Part shown: piece by piece, positions 10,441 to 22,998 of the stretch
Layout of the letters: each line of letters begins with the position of its first letter
How positions within the stretch are numbered: position 1 is the first letter of the stretch
Origin: Panorpa germanica
Lineage: Eukaryota; Arthropoda; Insecta; Mecoptera; Panorpidae
NCBI GenBank assembly: GCA_963678705.1
Contig: OY783205.1
Span: 14,818,001-14,882,000, forward strand
Direction: 5' to 3'
Length of the DNA stretch: 64,000 bases
Translations under genes and position numbers: made by a program
Notes under the pieces: generated by a model
The model's database searches: none
Seen by the model: only the letters and a program-made list of their open reading frames with translations
What the model was told of the DNA's origin: nothing

Positions 10441-11378
10441 TAATATATTTTTTTCAACTTAAAATTGTTTGAAAAACGACTCTCTTTAATGTATCATTTA
10501 AATAAATATTTGGCAAACATTGAAAAAGTAAAAAAATAACATTTAATTATATCCTTTATCCACATATAATATAACAAAATTATTTAAGTAATGGTTTATT
10601 TTAAATATTGCACATCAAGGAAATTCCTTACATAATATGTAAGATATTATCTAGTTTTGTAACGATAGCACGCATCTGTATATTTGAAGTAAATATATGG
10701 CTTAAAACTTAAATTATCACCTGACGAGATTACCTCTGCCCACTCCACTGCCCCTCAGCAGAAACTGTTTTAGATAGCTGACGGGATCTTAATATTCCTT
10801 GGGACAAATCACTTTGGGCGTCTAGATAGAGAGTTCTAAATTGTAAGAAAAGACGCGCCTACTTTAATGTTAGGCTTTTCAATAATTATTTTAGCATCAA
10901 TTTATTAATAATCAATTCCAATCGACCTATATATGTCGAAGGTTTAATGACGAATTCTTCAGTATTCAATGTTGAAGCCCTAAGTGTTCCCCGTCTAAGC
11001 GTTCTGTGCTTCTCTGCGTGATGTCAAGGTCAGCTCTGGAATGAAGGCATAGCGTTGTACTAAGAGTACTATTCATGTGCAACATGTGCAAGTGGGATAA
11101 TTCGGAGAAAAGAAGAAAAAATTTCAAATTGGTGGTGGAAAGTCCGAGAAGAGTGTTGTCAGTTATCTCGACAATGAGGGTGGATTATTTATTTCGCTTA
11201 AAATACTTTCAAACAGCGCTCTGAATCATTAACTCATAGTTGTTCTTAGTCAACAGTGAACAAATTCGGTACCCACATGGATAATTGTTCATGCAAAATA
11301 GTGAATACACTGCCTTCTCATATCTTTAAGGTGTCATGTATCTCACGAATTTGTGCGACCAGAGCTTCAGCGTCATCG
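10441..11378. other. No gene recognised
   Basis: AT-rich DNA with no recognised coding similarity or repeat copy elsewhere in the window. Confidence 0.4.
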
Positions 11379-12411
11379 CCCAGTAAACATTTTGGAGTCA
11401 ATTCTACTTCAATTCTATTACTTATCATGAGTTTTTTTGTCAGGAACGCGTTCGTTTTCTATTCAGTCGTTCATAGGAAAGGCCCTTTTTATGAGCTACA
11501 GACATCGCAACGACGGCTCACTGCTGAATTAAAAGCGACTCCGGTTTATGATTTATGACCGGAGTTATAAACTTGACACTAGTTGAAGGCCTGTTGTCTT
11601 CGTCAGGGATGGCAGGGGTATAAAACTTAATGGAATTCTACTTTTTAGAGTCTGCAAAATATAAATATTTAAATGAAGAAATAAATAGATGTAATCTTTA
11701 GTATGGATCGTGATTTTTTTAATGAATATTATTCATCTTCAACAATACTCGTTATATTAGTTTTTTACATTGTTTTGGTGATTCAAAAATCCACGATCGG
11801 CAGGTCTGCGTTAGGTTTAAAACCTCTGTCTTAGCATCGCTGCTTAGAGTATTCTTTTAAACACATTATATTCGGAGATTGAGGGAGACAGCGTGTGCCT
11901 ATTACCATTAAAGAAATATTTGTTGAAAAAGGATAGCATATACTTTAAACATACTGTACTGCACGAAATACCATACAAGTATACAAGTGTAACGGTGAAA
12001 AATATATTTTACTTGTCTAACCGCATCTCGTTTCTCTCTCACTTTGGAATGAAAATGAACTAAAAAAAATATATCCTAGTGTGAAAGAAACAACTGCTAC
12101 TTAATGAATGATGTTGGAAAAAGAAAGAATATTATTATGAAAAAATTCTAACAACTAACACAAAATCTGTGACAGGTAGAGAATCAATTTGAACTAAAAG
12201 CGACTTTTGTGTACCACTTTTGAACTATTAACGAACTTGCTAAAACTACATGTATCAGATTTTATTTCACAAAATCCTGACAGGTAGGGAATAAATTTGA
12301 ACTAAAATTGGTTTCTGTGTTGTTGCTTCGAACTTGTAAAGCGTTAGAATTGAATTGAACGAGTGACTCGAACGTCACTAAATAGGGCACTTCACCAAAT
12401 TGTTTACTGGG
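11379..12411. mobile_element. Family A TIR element, 1.03-kb copy
   Basis: Starts CCCAGTAAACATTTTGGAG and ends CACCAAATTGTTTACTGGG. It is flanked by CG at 11377-11378 and 12412-12413, a 2-bp target duplication. Its reverse complement matches both ends of the 4.86-kb element at 50968-55831 over several hundred bases each, but lacks that element's interior. It shares only the terminal ~45 bp with the ~250-bp copies. No transposase frame is visible. Confidence 0.85.
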
Positions 12412-12955
12412 CGGTGTTTGTATGGCCGCGTCTAAAATCAGCAAACCACTTCTCTACCATTTGTCTCGATGGAGGAAAGTTCAAATAACATTTGTCAATA
12501 CTTTACTTGAACGGTATTTCTTCCTATTAAAAAGCAATGCTTTATCAACACACGAGAATCAGAATTTTCCGTAGTTTTGAAAATTACAAAACTAACGTCA
12601 CTAAAACTACTGCAACTCGTAAACTAATGGTCTAATGAAAATTTTGACACGTATCGTTTAAAGGTTGAAGGCTAACTAAAAACCATATTGATTTGTCAAT
12701 AGTGGTGCCATCTATATGTTATCCTACGAACTTATTGTGTTATGTGGCAGAACCTAATTCTCAAAATGAAGAAAGGAAATTGCTGCCTAATACCCAAACT
12801 GAATGGTTCGATGACGGATTATTTTATTAACAGGTGTATGAAGAAAAGTGCAACAAATAACCACTAGTTAAGTATGCGGTCTGTAAGAGGTACCGGATTA
12901 AGCCAGCGCGGAATTTGTAGCAAATATTAAATAGTAGCCAGTGCGGGGCCTGCAG
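12412..12955. other. No gene recognised
   Basis: Unassigned sequence between two TIR elements. Confidence 0.4.
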
Positions 12956-13783
12956 CTAGGGACGGATTAACCATGTCCGGGCCCCTAGGCTATGTACCTT
13001 TTACCGTTTTTAACTTCCTAAATTATTTTTTTCGTTTTTTACTATATGTTTTTTACTTTACGAAGGTTGAAAATTTGAAACAAATGAAATGAAAATATAT
13101 GTATGTATATATGTTTTTTATTAAATCTTCTAGTAAAGGACAGTTTGGTTTAAATATTAACTAAATAATTATAATAATTTGAAATGCATTCCCAAATGTA
13201 GTGAAATAGGACAATGTAATATAAAAAACAAGACAATAATATTATCATTCAGGCTTTGTTACATACAAATCATCAAACTTAATTTTTAGTCGAAGAACAT
13301 TTTCAAAAAATATGTTTTTCTCGGGGCGCTGGGCCCCTATGCAGTTGCCTGTACAAAAAATATTATTCTAATTTCATAATATTTATAGCTGTCTTGTAAC
13401 AGTGAGTGCATGTGCATTACACTTAAAATTTATAAAATTGTAGGTTAGAATAATAAAATTTCTCAGAAGCACGTGATTTTCGTAACGTAGGTGTATTTCA
13501 TCATATTACTAAAAATAATACAGTAGTTTAAAGATTTTTTTAAATAACACAAATATCAAAGAGCAACAATAAGTTTTAAAAGTAAGTCAAAATCGGATGT
13601 AATTGTGAAAACCGGAAAGGTGAAAGATGGTACTAACCAGTATGTCACGCGTATGTGTTGCTCTCATCAGATCTGAACAAAAATATTTATAAAAATTGAA
13701 CCTTTTCTGTTCTAAGCGCGGGGTCTCAAGAAAGTGGGGCCCGCAGTACTTGCTATTTCTGCTATATGATTAATGCGGCACTG
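12956..13783. mobile_element. hAT-like non-autonomous element
   Basis: The left end CTAGGGACGGATTAACC and the reverse complement of the right end, CAGTGCCGCATTAATC, form imperfect TIRs of the CAGGG-type common in hAT elements. Both ends also carry a GGGCCC box (about 12990 and 13738). The flanking octamers CCTGCAGC-like and TCTGTAAG are only partly alike, fitting an old 8-bp duplication. The interior is AT-rich with no transposase frame. A shorter relative is at 41689-41883. Confidence 0.5.
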
Positions 13784-14509
13784 TCTGTAAGCAGTACACA
13801 CATTTGTTAAAGCCATAGAACACATGGACTTGACTTTTTCCATTCGAACCACACGCAACATGGGTACGGTACACGGTACACGGTCCATGGTACATGGTCG
13901 TCAGATCGAAGCTGTACGGAACAACCCAATTAAACTGATTTTATTGCGTCAATCAAACAGTTTATTACGCGTGATGTTTGGTCAAGATAAAATCAACAAT
14001 TTAAAAATAATCTATTGACAGCTAATTGATTTATAACGCGGACTGAATAAATACAAGCATTTCTTTGATCATGTGTACTCACTCAATCTGCTTGGTTTTG
14101 TATTCATGTGGTTTAGTTTATATATGGTACGTACCCGTAGTATAAATGGTAGATAATGTCATATTAATTAATTAGTATTTTCTAATTTAAATTTTATATG
14201 TCACTCATAAAGTAAAGATATAAAATTAGGCATTTTATTTATGGTCCTGGCTTCTAGATGTGTTGTTTATTTGAAAACTTTCTTTAACGAAGATTTATTG
14301 GACTCTGTGTGAACTAATCAAGACAAACAAAACGAGAGGATCTAAATATATCAGAACTGTGTCAGTGGAACAAGTCGTCGCATTTGTGGCTCAAACTGGA
14401 AAACATTGTCGATCATTCCCGAAACTTTGAAATATCTTTAGTTACGCAAAACACTGTTTTCAATCAACGACATTAAAAATTAGGATAATTTAGGCGGACA
14501 AAAATATAT

Positions 14510-14512
<3 letters not shown>
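13784..14512. other. No gene recognised
   Basis: Unassigned AT-rich DNA. A short degenerate GGTAC-containing tandem stretch lies at 13864-13900. Confidence 0.4.

Positions 14513-14513
<1 letters not shown>

Positions 14514-14605
<92 letters not shown>
14514..14605. repeat. (AT)n microsatellite
   Basis: About 90 bp of nearly uninterrupted AT dinucleotides, followed by imperfect AT-rich sequence to about 14640. Confidence 0.95.
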
Positions 14606-14608
<3 letters not shown>

Positions 14609-14756
14609 ATAATATATAATATATATATTTTTTATTATTTTGATTGTATATAGTTAACTTTATTAATTAACGTAAATGTTATTATTGTTTCACTATATTT
14701 ATTAGTTGAAATTAAAACATTGGAAATACAACTATTTCTTGCTCTAAATTTATTAT

Positions 14757-15015
14757 TATTATTATTTTATAATTTTTTTAATTTTAGAATTTGAGGCGAT
14801 TTCAACGACAAGGTCATATTCACCTGAAGATAATTTATTTTAGTTAAATTTGGTTTATTATGTTTATATCTGTAAGGAATTCGAGCACTTTTTTAATTTC
14901 TTCCAGATTGTCTGAAAGCATATTCTTTAGTTCACCACTGATGCTGCGTTTTGTTCTTTGCATTTGAAATTGTGGGCAGGTTACTAGTAGATGATGGACT
15001 GTTATTTGCGTCTTT
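14757..15015 (-). mobile_element. LINE 3' end, second antisense copy
   Basis: On the minus strand it encodes TVHHLLVTCPQFQMQRTKR followed by ELKNMLSDNLEEIKKVLEFL in one frame. This is the same ORF2 C-terminus as at 9884-10180. The A-rich 3' end is near 14757-14790. The 5' end is cut off by unrelated sequence at about 15015. A further 50-bp scrap of this 3' end lies at about 27747-27795. Confidence 0.7.
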
Positions 15016-15269
15016 TTATTCAAAATAATTATATTTTTAATAGAAGAAAATCGATTTTTACCAATTTTCCACTACGGTTCACGAAAACAGGGGCTGTTTT
15101 TTTAAATTAAGAAGAAAGCTACAAAAACAGAAATTCTGCTTTTAGGTATATCTGAATCGAAGCGCGATCAATATAATTTTATATAACAATATAATTTTAC
15201 TTTGAACCTCTGCCAAATAGCATAATGAAAATCTTTGATACAATTTGACCATTTAGTGAAGTTTTTGAC

Positions 15270-15345
15270 AATATATACACATTCAAATTTACAGTGCGAG
15301 AAAAAGGCCGCGGCTTTAAGAAGCCCATCAAATTATAAGGAACAT
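15270..15345 (+). repeat. Short repeat shared with 40760-40825
   Basis: The segment with AAATTTACAGTGCGAGAAAA, followed by a GGCC...AGCCC-type stem and CCATCAAAT, is matched at 40765-40822. At the other site it follows a purine-rich LINE tail, so it is probably a LINE 3'-UTR hairpin. Confidence 0.45.
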
Positions 15346-15399
15346 AGTCAAAAAAATACACACATTTTTGTTTTCTTTTATTTATATTTAGAATATAAT

Positions 15400-16535
15400 T
15401 AACCAATTAGAACAACAAGCAATCACAGGATGTATAGCCTCCACCTGTACGAGTTCCTTTAGATTTAGGTGATCTAAATTAGGTTTTCCTTCTCCTCCCC
15501 ACATATCCTACATTTCGTCTTTTCCTGTCCTCTCAAATATTTTCTTTATTTCTTAACTTCCCTAATCTAGATATTCTGATTTCCCCCTCGTACATAATTA
15601 TCTCTATCTTACATTTCACTGTCTTATATCGATCCACCTTATCGATTCCTACAACTACACTTCTATATTTTTTCTCTTGCATCTTATTTACATAATGTTA
15701 CGTTTACTTATTCACCGAACTTTAACATAATTCGGTTACATTGACATTAAACAAATGCAAAAGACATTAATAATCTTTTACTACTAAAGTAACATTGTAT
15801 AATTTTGCATAGAAAGCTATATTGATGTCAGAAAATTTAAATTTATATCGAAAGATAACTTTTGTTATGTAACCTCTTACAATATATTAACCCTACAAAT
15901 TTTATGCAAAAGGAAAAACTTTTTATGTTGTATAAAGCAGTTATGTTGTATGCGTTTTGCTAGAGCAGTAATAACAATACACAAAACAATATTAAATAAG
16001 TTTTAAAAGTAATTTACGTTTCTACAATTAAAACTTTATTTCTAGTAAATGCTTTAGCGGCGTACATTTTAGTTCAGTGCATTTAGTAGGTCGTATATTT
16101 GAGTTCATTGTCAGTGGATTTGATGACGTCATCAAGAATAATTGCATTGTTCACAAAGTTTTGAGTTTATCGCAAACAATAAAATGCATAGTAAAGGTAA
16201 AGAGATTAATTTCGCTAAAATGGATTACGTAATTGCATGATGCAAACAAGTTTGTAAGGTTCGTGCAACTAGAAAATTGAATGCACTAATGAGAGCAAAA
16301 CTAGCTTTTGTTAAGTCGCGAAAATAGGGGCTCTTTAATTACTAACATAGGTGAGCAGCAGAACTGAAGTATACATTCACATATGGACGAGTACATGCTA
16401 ATGTTCTATCATGAATATAAGTTAATTTTGTTGAGAGTTTTTAGTTAGTATTTGTAATTGTCATCAAAAAATTACAATTTTCATATAGTTCAAGAAATCT
16501 GTCACGAAACCGTAATTTTTAGGTAGGCAGTAGTT
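15400..16535. other. No gene recognised
   Basis: Unassigned. It contains a pyrimidine-rich stretch at 15480-15700 and AT-rich DNA after that. Confidence 0.4.
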
Positions 16536-16540
16536 GGTTG

Positions 16541-17165
16541 TGGAGTTTGGACCTTATAGAAAACTATAAGCTGCTAAGGCGTATCTGCGATCTGTCGGCG
16601 GTATCCAAGTTCTCGAACGGCAAATGTCGCTCAGTTCCTTTCAATAACTTAGTGGGCGCACAATTTGATTATGAAGGACCTTTTAGCTATTAAGTAATTA
16701 ATAGCAATTTTTTATTTATATCAAAAGACACAGCAAAACATCAGAACTTTTTTAGATTACATTTATTTTAAAACTACACTATTGAATTACATATAAATTG
16801 ATTATATATTTTAGTTAATAAGAATACTAGTAAAGACACTAGGTAAATGTAACTCGCGGTTTAAGTTATAAATAAAAATATGTGTAAGTATGTTATTATT
16901 TTATGTATATGCACGAAAAAGGTTAAGCGTGCTGTAAGTTTGAGTGTTGAGGCGATAAGAACGAATTTGGACCAAATGCGTAGTGCCGAACCTTAGTAGA
17001 AGTGAATCGTAAAACAAATGATGTTTACATAAGAAATAGTATCGTTTGCCCACAGAGAGCAGTGTATATGAAAAAACTAGGTATAAAATATAAATGAATT
17101 AAGACAAAGAAATCTTAAATCTAACATTAATTAAAAATAAAAGCAAGATATTGATATACAAATAT
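16541..17165 (+). repeat. Dispersed repeat E, uninterrupted copy
   Basis: About 625 bp that recur in reverse orientation at 45405-46862, where a Harbinger-type element interrupts them. Shared landmarks include GGAGTTTGGACCTTATAGA near the start and CAAGATATTGATATACAAAT at the end. No protein similarity is recognised, so the class is unknown. This copy serves as the empty site for the insertion at 45742-46539. Confidence 0.75.
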
Positions 17166-19335
17166 GAATATTGCATGCATTTATAAACAGTTGTTTTCTT
17201 ATCATGTAAAGTAAGAATAGGGATTCTTCCCAAAAAACTTCAATTTCTAAATCTTATTTATCGATCTTGTTTTCGATTTCTCTTTGAGCATTTACATGGA
17301 AAACAAAAAAAAATATAATAATCCTAACCTAGAACCTAAAATAATCAATCTATTTCCATTTTTAACTTTATTAAGGTGGTAAAAAGTGTAATCATATCTT
17401 ATAATTAGGTCAAAATAAAGATATTTTTAATTTAATAATCATTTTAACAATGTACTTTTTTTATTAAGGAACTTTTATTTATTAAGGAACAAAATAATTA
17501 TATTTCCCAGTACTTCATGTTCAAGCTTTTGAGGAACAAATGTTTGTCCAATCTACTGGAATCTAATCGTTTCCGCTAATCAGTTGCGACGTTACTGGCA
17601 ATCGAAGCGTTCACAAAGTAGAAATAAAATTTACCTGAAGTGTTTTTAATACGATACGGTACGATTCCGATAAATAGATGGTTCATAGAAAAGTTGTCAC
17701 ACATAATAAGATAGTCCTAAACAAAGTAATTCATTATATTATTTCGACTAATTATTTTTTTTATTCTAACCTTTTCACACACTAAGCATATGTTTTTCAC
17801 CATTAATTGTATCAAATTTAAAAGAAAATTTAAACTTTAAAGAAATTTTTTTATACACAGCTGACCAACTGGTTCCATTTCATTTAATACATTATCACTT
17901 TCATCTAATTTCGGCCTTTTTGTTAGGTTGACACTACTACCACCTACACTCAACGACATTTTTGCGGCAACTAAAAGCTAAAATGTCTTCAAAAAATCGC
18001 ATTGTAAATAATTTGTATTCCCATTTATATTCCCTTAAAACATTCGTTTCCGTTCGGCTACAAAATATTGTAAAGGACAAAATTATAAAATAAAATATTT
18101 TACACATTTGTTTGTTTACTAGATTTTATATTTCGTAAATATATAATCTAAACTTTTTTCTAATTATAATGTTATGTTGCTGTTAGTTTATTTTTCTAGC
18201 AATTTCTTTTTTAAATTACGTCAACGAGACTCTCGGGTCTCGCCGTATATGGTCTCGGTGCCGTCTCTGTAGTTTTCAGAAATGTCTCATCTAGTATCGT
18301 CACGCACTTACGAGACGAGAAAAGTCTCGTGCTCGTGTGAAGAGCCCTATCACTTTGTCGACTTGAAATGTAAACAAGTAATTATTTATAATTATTGGAA
18401 TTCATTATTTATATTTACACCGACAGTTGCGTAGCGAGAACTTCTCTTTCGATTAACGCTCTCCCGTCCGACAGTGACTCTGTGATTTATTTGTTTTTCC
18501 GGAAAAGTACTTTAATGGAGTAATAAATGGTTATGAGAAAAATTTGTGTGAATCTTGGAAAAACTAACTAACGCTACTCATAGTTATCTTTTATTAAAGG
18601 AAATATACTTTGTTGTAGTCTTGTAGTTCAAAACACTACTCCGAGGTTAACTTAGATTTTAGTAAACAAAACACAGTTCTATATTATTTTAAAACACATA
18701 TGTATTATAAAAACACACACTTTATTTAATGAAATCAATAGTACAAAGTATGGGTTTTGATTAATTTTGTTCAATTTACTTTCTATTTGTTGTTTTTAGT
18801 CTTGATTGTTTTAAAGTTGTATTAAGAGTGGTTTGAACCAGCAACAGAATGTTCAAACATTGAAATAATGAAACACAACAAATAAAATAATCAAACTAAG
18901 TAATTATAAACAATAGATAAAGAAATGAATAATTGTTTACAAATAACACCAATACTTCTGTTGAACTGAAATTAAAAAATATTTTAAAGTAAACTGGGAT
19001 TTTATTTTACCACAATGAATGTTTATCACGTGCGTGAGTTTTTGTGTGGTTTCTAAGATAACTAAAAGACTTTGAAAATGCACTTTAACAACGGTTAACA
19101 ATATTGAAAAAATCGATAATCATAATCGATTACTGAGGTTGTAAGAATTGACAAAGAATGCATAAGTCAAATTTTACATATGAATTTAACATGCAAAAAA
19201 TGTTTGTGAAAATTATGCCGAAAATTCTTATAATCGATGACGTTTCTACCAAAGTATAATATCTCAGTGTTAGTTCAGCAGCTTTTCGCCCGATTTGCCA
19301 CCATGTAGCTTTTAACTTTTCTCCTAGATCAAATC
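17166..19335. other. No gene recognised
   Basis: Mostly AT-rich unassigned DNA. The patch at 18218-18352 is GC-richer and built from CGAGAC/GTCTCG words, including CGAGACTCTCGGGTCTCG. It ends in a segment whose complement begins AGGGCTCTTCACACGAG, similar to a hAT-type terminus, but no partner end was found. Confidence 0.4.
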
Positions 19336-19339
19336 TGCA

Positions 19340-19501
19340 TTAAAAAGGACAAGATTCAGACCGTTGAAGCCGTGAATAGACGAGCTCACAAAAGAAGACT
19401 TCCAGCACTGTTTTGAACAATACAAAATTCGCATGGAGCTGTGTAGTGATAGAGGAGGGGTGTATATTGAAGTAATATGTATAAGACAATTTTATTAGGA
19501 A
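19340..19501 (+). pseudogene. Mariner-type transposase C-terminal remnant
   Basis: After a first short block (KDKIQTVEAV) the frame shifts to ELTKEDFQHCFEQYKIRMEL followed by CSDRGGVYIE. This matches the C-terminus of insect mariner-like transposases (usual form DFQ.CFEQW..R...C....G.Y.EGD). Catalytic residues and the N-terminal DNA-binding domain are absent. The following sequence to 19985 is shared with 58275-58700. Confidence 0.7.
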
Positions 19502-19985
19502 TTGTACATTTTCAATCAAACTTATGTGTTGTTTCTGAAATTAAAGATTTTTATTTTAGTTATTTACATACACATTATAATAACTGTTTAACTTAAATCA
19601 TACTATCTTACCTGAAATCAAAAAAAGACATTTAAAGTTTATTATTTAAATTGTCAATTCCTTTCTATCTAATTTTATAATAATTTAACATTATGCACAC
19701 TGAGTTCTGTCAGCTCCAAATATCAACTGTATTGGTAGTTATTCCTTACAACGTTATCCATGGAGTCCAGGAGTATATGGTCACTGTTCCACCGATAGAC
19801 GAGCTTTATACCAATTTACTTTGTCGGAGTCGTACTAGGCAGTTAGTTGTTGCACTATCCACACTACAATGAAAGTAGCTATAACTAATATACACCGTTA
19901 GCTCACCTGACCATAAAAGCAATTGTAATATCTCTGGTCAGTGTTACCAATTAAAGAAATATAATTTATTTACATATGTATCAAT
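19476..19985 (+). repeat. Dispersed repeat J (probable mariner 3' region), copy 1
   Basis: Similar to 58275-58700 in the same orientation. Shared landmarks include CTCCAAATATCAACTGT and ATCAAACTTATGTGT-like words. In this copy it follows a transposase C-terminus, so it is probably the 3' non-coding part of a mariner-like element. Confidence 0.6.
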
Positions 19986-20713
19986 TTAAAATAAAAAGTT
20001 TTACAGGTTCAGTTTCATTATTTTATATCCACACCCCGTACTCTAAGTTTAGCAGAGTACGAATTTATTTCTTTCTATAGTAGTTATCTTGTGCAGAATT
20101 GTTGTTGAAAATATACGAGTACGTACAGTTTTAAATCGGTGGAAGGTTTTACACGAATAGAAAATTGAATTTTCTACAGTTTCTATTCTTAACAGTGACT
20201 TAAAGTGATTTAAATGAAAACTGTTAACTTAAACAAAAACATTTAATTTATGTAAGAAACTAAAGTAAATTAAACTTAATTAAAAAATGAACTATAATTG
20301 AATTTAGGAATGAACTCCTCTCTCTGAAAAGCGAATAATCGTTGTTATTTAAGAAAACGTAGAAAGCACTTTTAATTTAAAAACACCTTTTAAGAACTAA
20401 TTAAAAGTTTAAAAGAACGTTCTATGCTTGGATGAAACACCGGAGCTGATTAAGTTTTAAAACTATAAATACGAACCACTAGAAGCTGTAAAAATGAAAC
20501 TTTAAAGTCTGCTGATTATGATGAAACCATTGTAGTTTATTATTTATTTCATTAGAAGCTGGTACGAGTATTAAAACGTCTTCGGTAGTGTGGTAGCAGT
20601 GCAGGCTCAAACTATATTTGCGTGGCGGACCATTTTGATTTTAACAGAATTATACACGTCCCGCTGTGGACAGTGGAAAGATTTCGACTATTGTGGATAG
20701 ATCTATGATTCTT
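19986..20713. other. No gene recognised
   Basis: Unassigned AT-rich DNA. Confidence 0.4.
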
Positions 20714-20963
20714 CGCAGTAAACATTTTGGAGTCACTTTACCATCATAATGAAGATGCGTATGATTTCTTAGTCATGAAAGAGTTCATTTACAGTTCAGT
20801 GTCTCACAGTCGGTCATATGAAATGTTTATTTTATTGGCTACAAATGCCGAAACCATTCCACCTGTCGGAATACAAATGAAGATAAAATTGATGCGAAGT
20901 AGAATTAAAGTGTAATAGTGACGGAAACGTCAAAAAATAGGACACTTCTCCAAATTGTTTACG
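20714..20963. mobile_element. Family A short TIR element, copy 3 (reverse)
   Basis: Reverse orientation relative to copy 1, 250 bp, bounded by CGCAGTAAACATTTTGGAG and CTCCAAATTGTTTACG. The right terminus has lost about three bases of the TIR. Flanks are TT at 20712-20713 and 20964-20965. The open frame inside it is also readable, inverted, in copy 1. With only about 60 codons and no known domain, I do not treat it as a gene. Confidence 0.8.
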
Positions 20964-20965
20964 TT

Positions 20966-21295
20966 ATAGGTCGTGACTTCATTTTCAATGGATATTGTAG
21001 CTAGTCCACGTTATTGAGCGAGTTCTTATGCCATCGAAGTTCACAAGTACGTTTTTATGATATTTAGCTTACTAAAGCTTCATTATGTGTCTTGAGGACG
21101 TAGGTTGGCCACTGGGATGATTCCATCAGTATTCTGCACCGCTGTGTTGAAATCAGCCAGTAAATACGAATTTTAGTGTAGTTGTGAATGAATTGTTAAA
21201 ACTATATTTGAACATTGTTGTTGATGGGGCCCCGCACAACCTGTGGTGGCCCTCCCCCACCTGAAAAATCCATGAGAGAAAAAAAAGTAATTTCT
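20966..21295. other. No gene recognised
   Basis: Unassigned. A GGGGCCCC-type patch lies at 21220-21260. Confidence 0.35.
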
Positions 21296-21296
21296 T

Positions 21297-21563
21297 CTAA
21301 AAACATAAAGTTCTTCCTATCCTTGCATACTCATGTTTAACCATGAAGTATCTGTTCTGAATATATGACCTTAGCATACTGTAGTAGGTGGGAAGTTTTT
21401 GCTTAATTTTACAGAGAAGTCCTTCATGCCACACACGGTCAAATGCCTGTGAAATATCTAGGAATACTGCTGAGCATAATACTGCAGAAATAATATCAAA
21501 CTCAAATAGTTGCAGCTCATATCCTGGCTTTGATAATATTTGGTATAACCAAAATAGCTTCAA
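21297..21563 (-). pseudogene. LINE reverse transcriptase fragment
   Basis: The minus strand encodes AVFLDISQAFDRVWHEGLL, then CKIKQKLP and LRSYIQNRYFMVKHE. This is the RT palm segment around the first catalytic Asp, closely matching FLDIAQAFDKVWH in the Jockey ORF2 at 8745. There is no endonuclease and no FADD, and it ends abruptly at both sides. A small fossil of a Jockey-type LINE. Confidence 0.75.
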
Positions 21564-21609
21564 CTTTAGGCTGTACTCACTATTTGCGAATCCGACTTTT
21601 TAAGTAGGG

Positions 21610-22365
21610 AGTATTCAAATTGTTACACATTACTGCTTGATCTTTAGATGAAGATTTTACATCAATGGTTATCAAACTATACTAAGATATTTCCCCTTTC
21701 AACTAGACAATGGTACAGGGGATTCCTGGTAACTATTTTTATTTTTCAATTCCCATTTCTTTAGCCTCTGGAGTTCTAAATACTCTCTACAGTAGCCTAT
21801 TTCGTTGAAGCACATAAAATTTTGACTAATAATAATCAAAGTTTATTTTTTACATACTTTTAAAGGTAATAATAATCTTTGGACAAAAATTTGCGTTTTC
21901 TGACGTTAATAAAACTATTTTGTGCAAAATAATGAAAGATCTTTAATGTCTCTTGCATGTACTTCATGAGTATATAAAACAATTACCTCCTACAAACATT
22001 TTTTCGTATTGCAGTAATGTCGAATAGCCTGATTACAATTTGAGTAAAAGTTTTCGAAGCACGTTCTAAGCCATAAGTAGAAAATATATTTGAGTCCGTT
22101 TAGGAAAAGAAATTTCGTATTTCAAACCTTAAGTTTATGGGATGAGGTAATGCATTTATGCTTCCGAAACTTTCGCCTTCATTTTTGATCCAAAATACTT
22201 TCGAAACGGATACGCTTTTTTGTTGTTGTCTATAAGTCACCCTATATCACCTCAATGTCGATTCATATACTAGGTCGAGTTCTAGAATATCGTATTCGAA
22301 TTTTATACGCTTCGTATCCAAATTGTTTGTAGGGCTATCATAATATGACACTAAATAATTTTTGA
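21610..22365. other. No gene recognised
   Basis: Unassigned AT-rich DNA. Confidence 0.4.
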
Positions 22366-22369
22366 GTTT

Positions 22370-22412
22370 AGACGACACAGTGGGCGTGAGCATTTATGCA
22401 GACGATGATGAT
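22370..22412 (+). repeat. Possible SINE head fragment
   Basis: The words GACGACACAGTGGGCGTGAG and following bases resemble the first 40 bp of the SINE at 32739. The rest of the SINE is missing. Confidence 0.3.
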
Positions 22413-22577
22413 ATTTCTGTTATCTCATTTAAAAAATGAAATTTTGTGACTATTTTGGAAAAATCCACTTATAAACGTTTCTACACTTATGTTTCAACTG
22501 GTTCCAACAAAACGACAATAAACGAGGACTGTCATTTTTTTTATTATTATCAACGTATTAGAACAGAACGCATAGAG

Positions 22578-22986
22578 TGGGCTTGTGTCCTATGTCTTAA
22601 TTTCTATAAAACTGTATATACGAGTATATTGATAAAGTTGGTTACTAGTACCTCAAATGTCCAATTATTTTTTAATAACTCCTTATATTTCAGGAGATAT
22701 TAACAATTAAAAAAGTCATTTTGTCCCTTTAATTATTAAAGGGATTCAACGTTATAGAACACTTCAAGACATGTGACATCACGTCCGCTAAGTTGCGTAA
22801 AAAAACAGAGCGTAAAAAAATATCATATTCAACACAAAACTCTTATCCATAGAAAAAATAACTGACCTTTTAATTGCTATATTTTCGTCAGCATTTAGAT
22901 ATTTATTAAAATAAAATGCTAATATACATTTCAAGTTCAATCAACAATTGAAAAATCGTCACCTAGAAAATGAGGGCGCAAGCCTA
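22578..22986. mobile_element. Family B TIR element, copy 2
   Basis: Starts TGGGCTTGTGTCC and ends with a mutated GGGCGCAAGCC terminus. It is about 410 bp, shorter than the other two copies through internal deletion, and shares their AATTATTTTTTAATAACTCC segment. Confidence 0.8.
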
Positions 22987-22998
22987 TTAGAACATGTA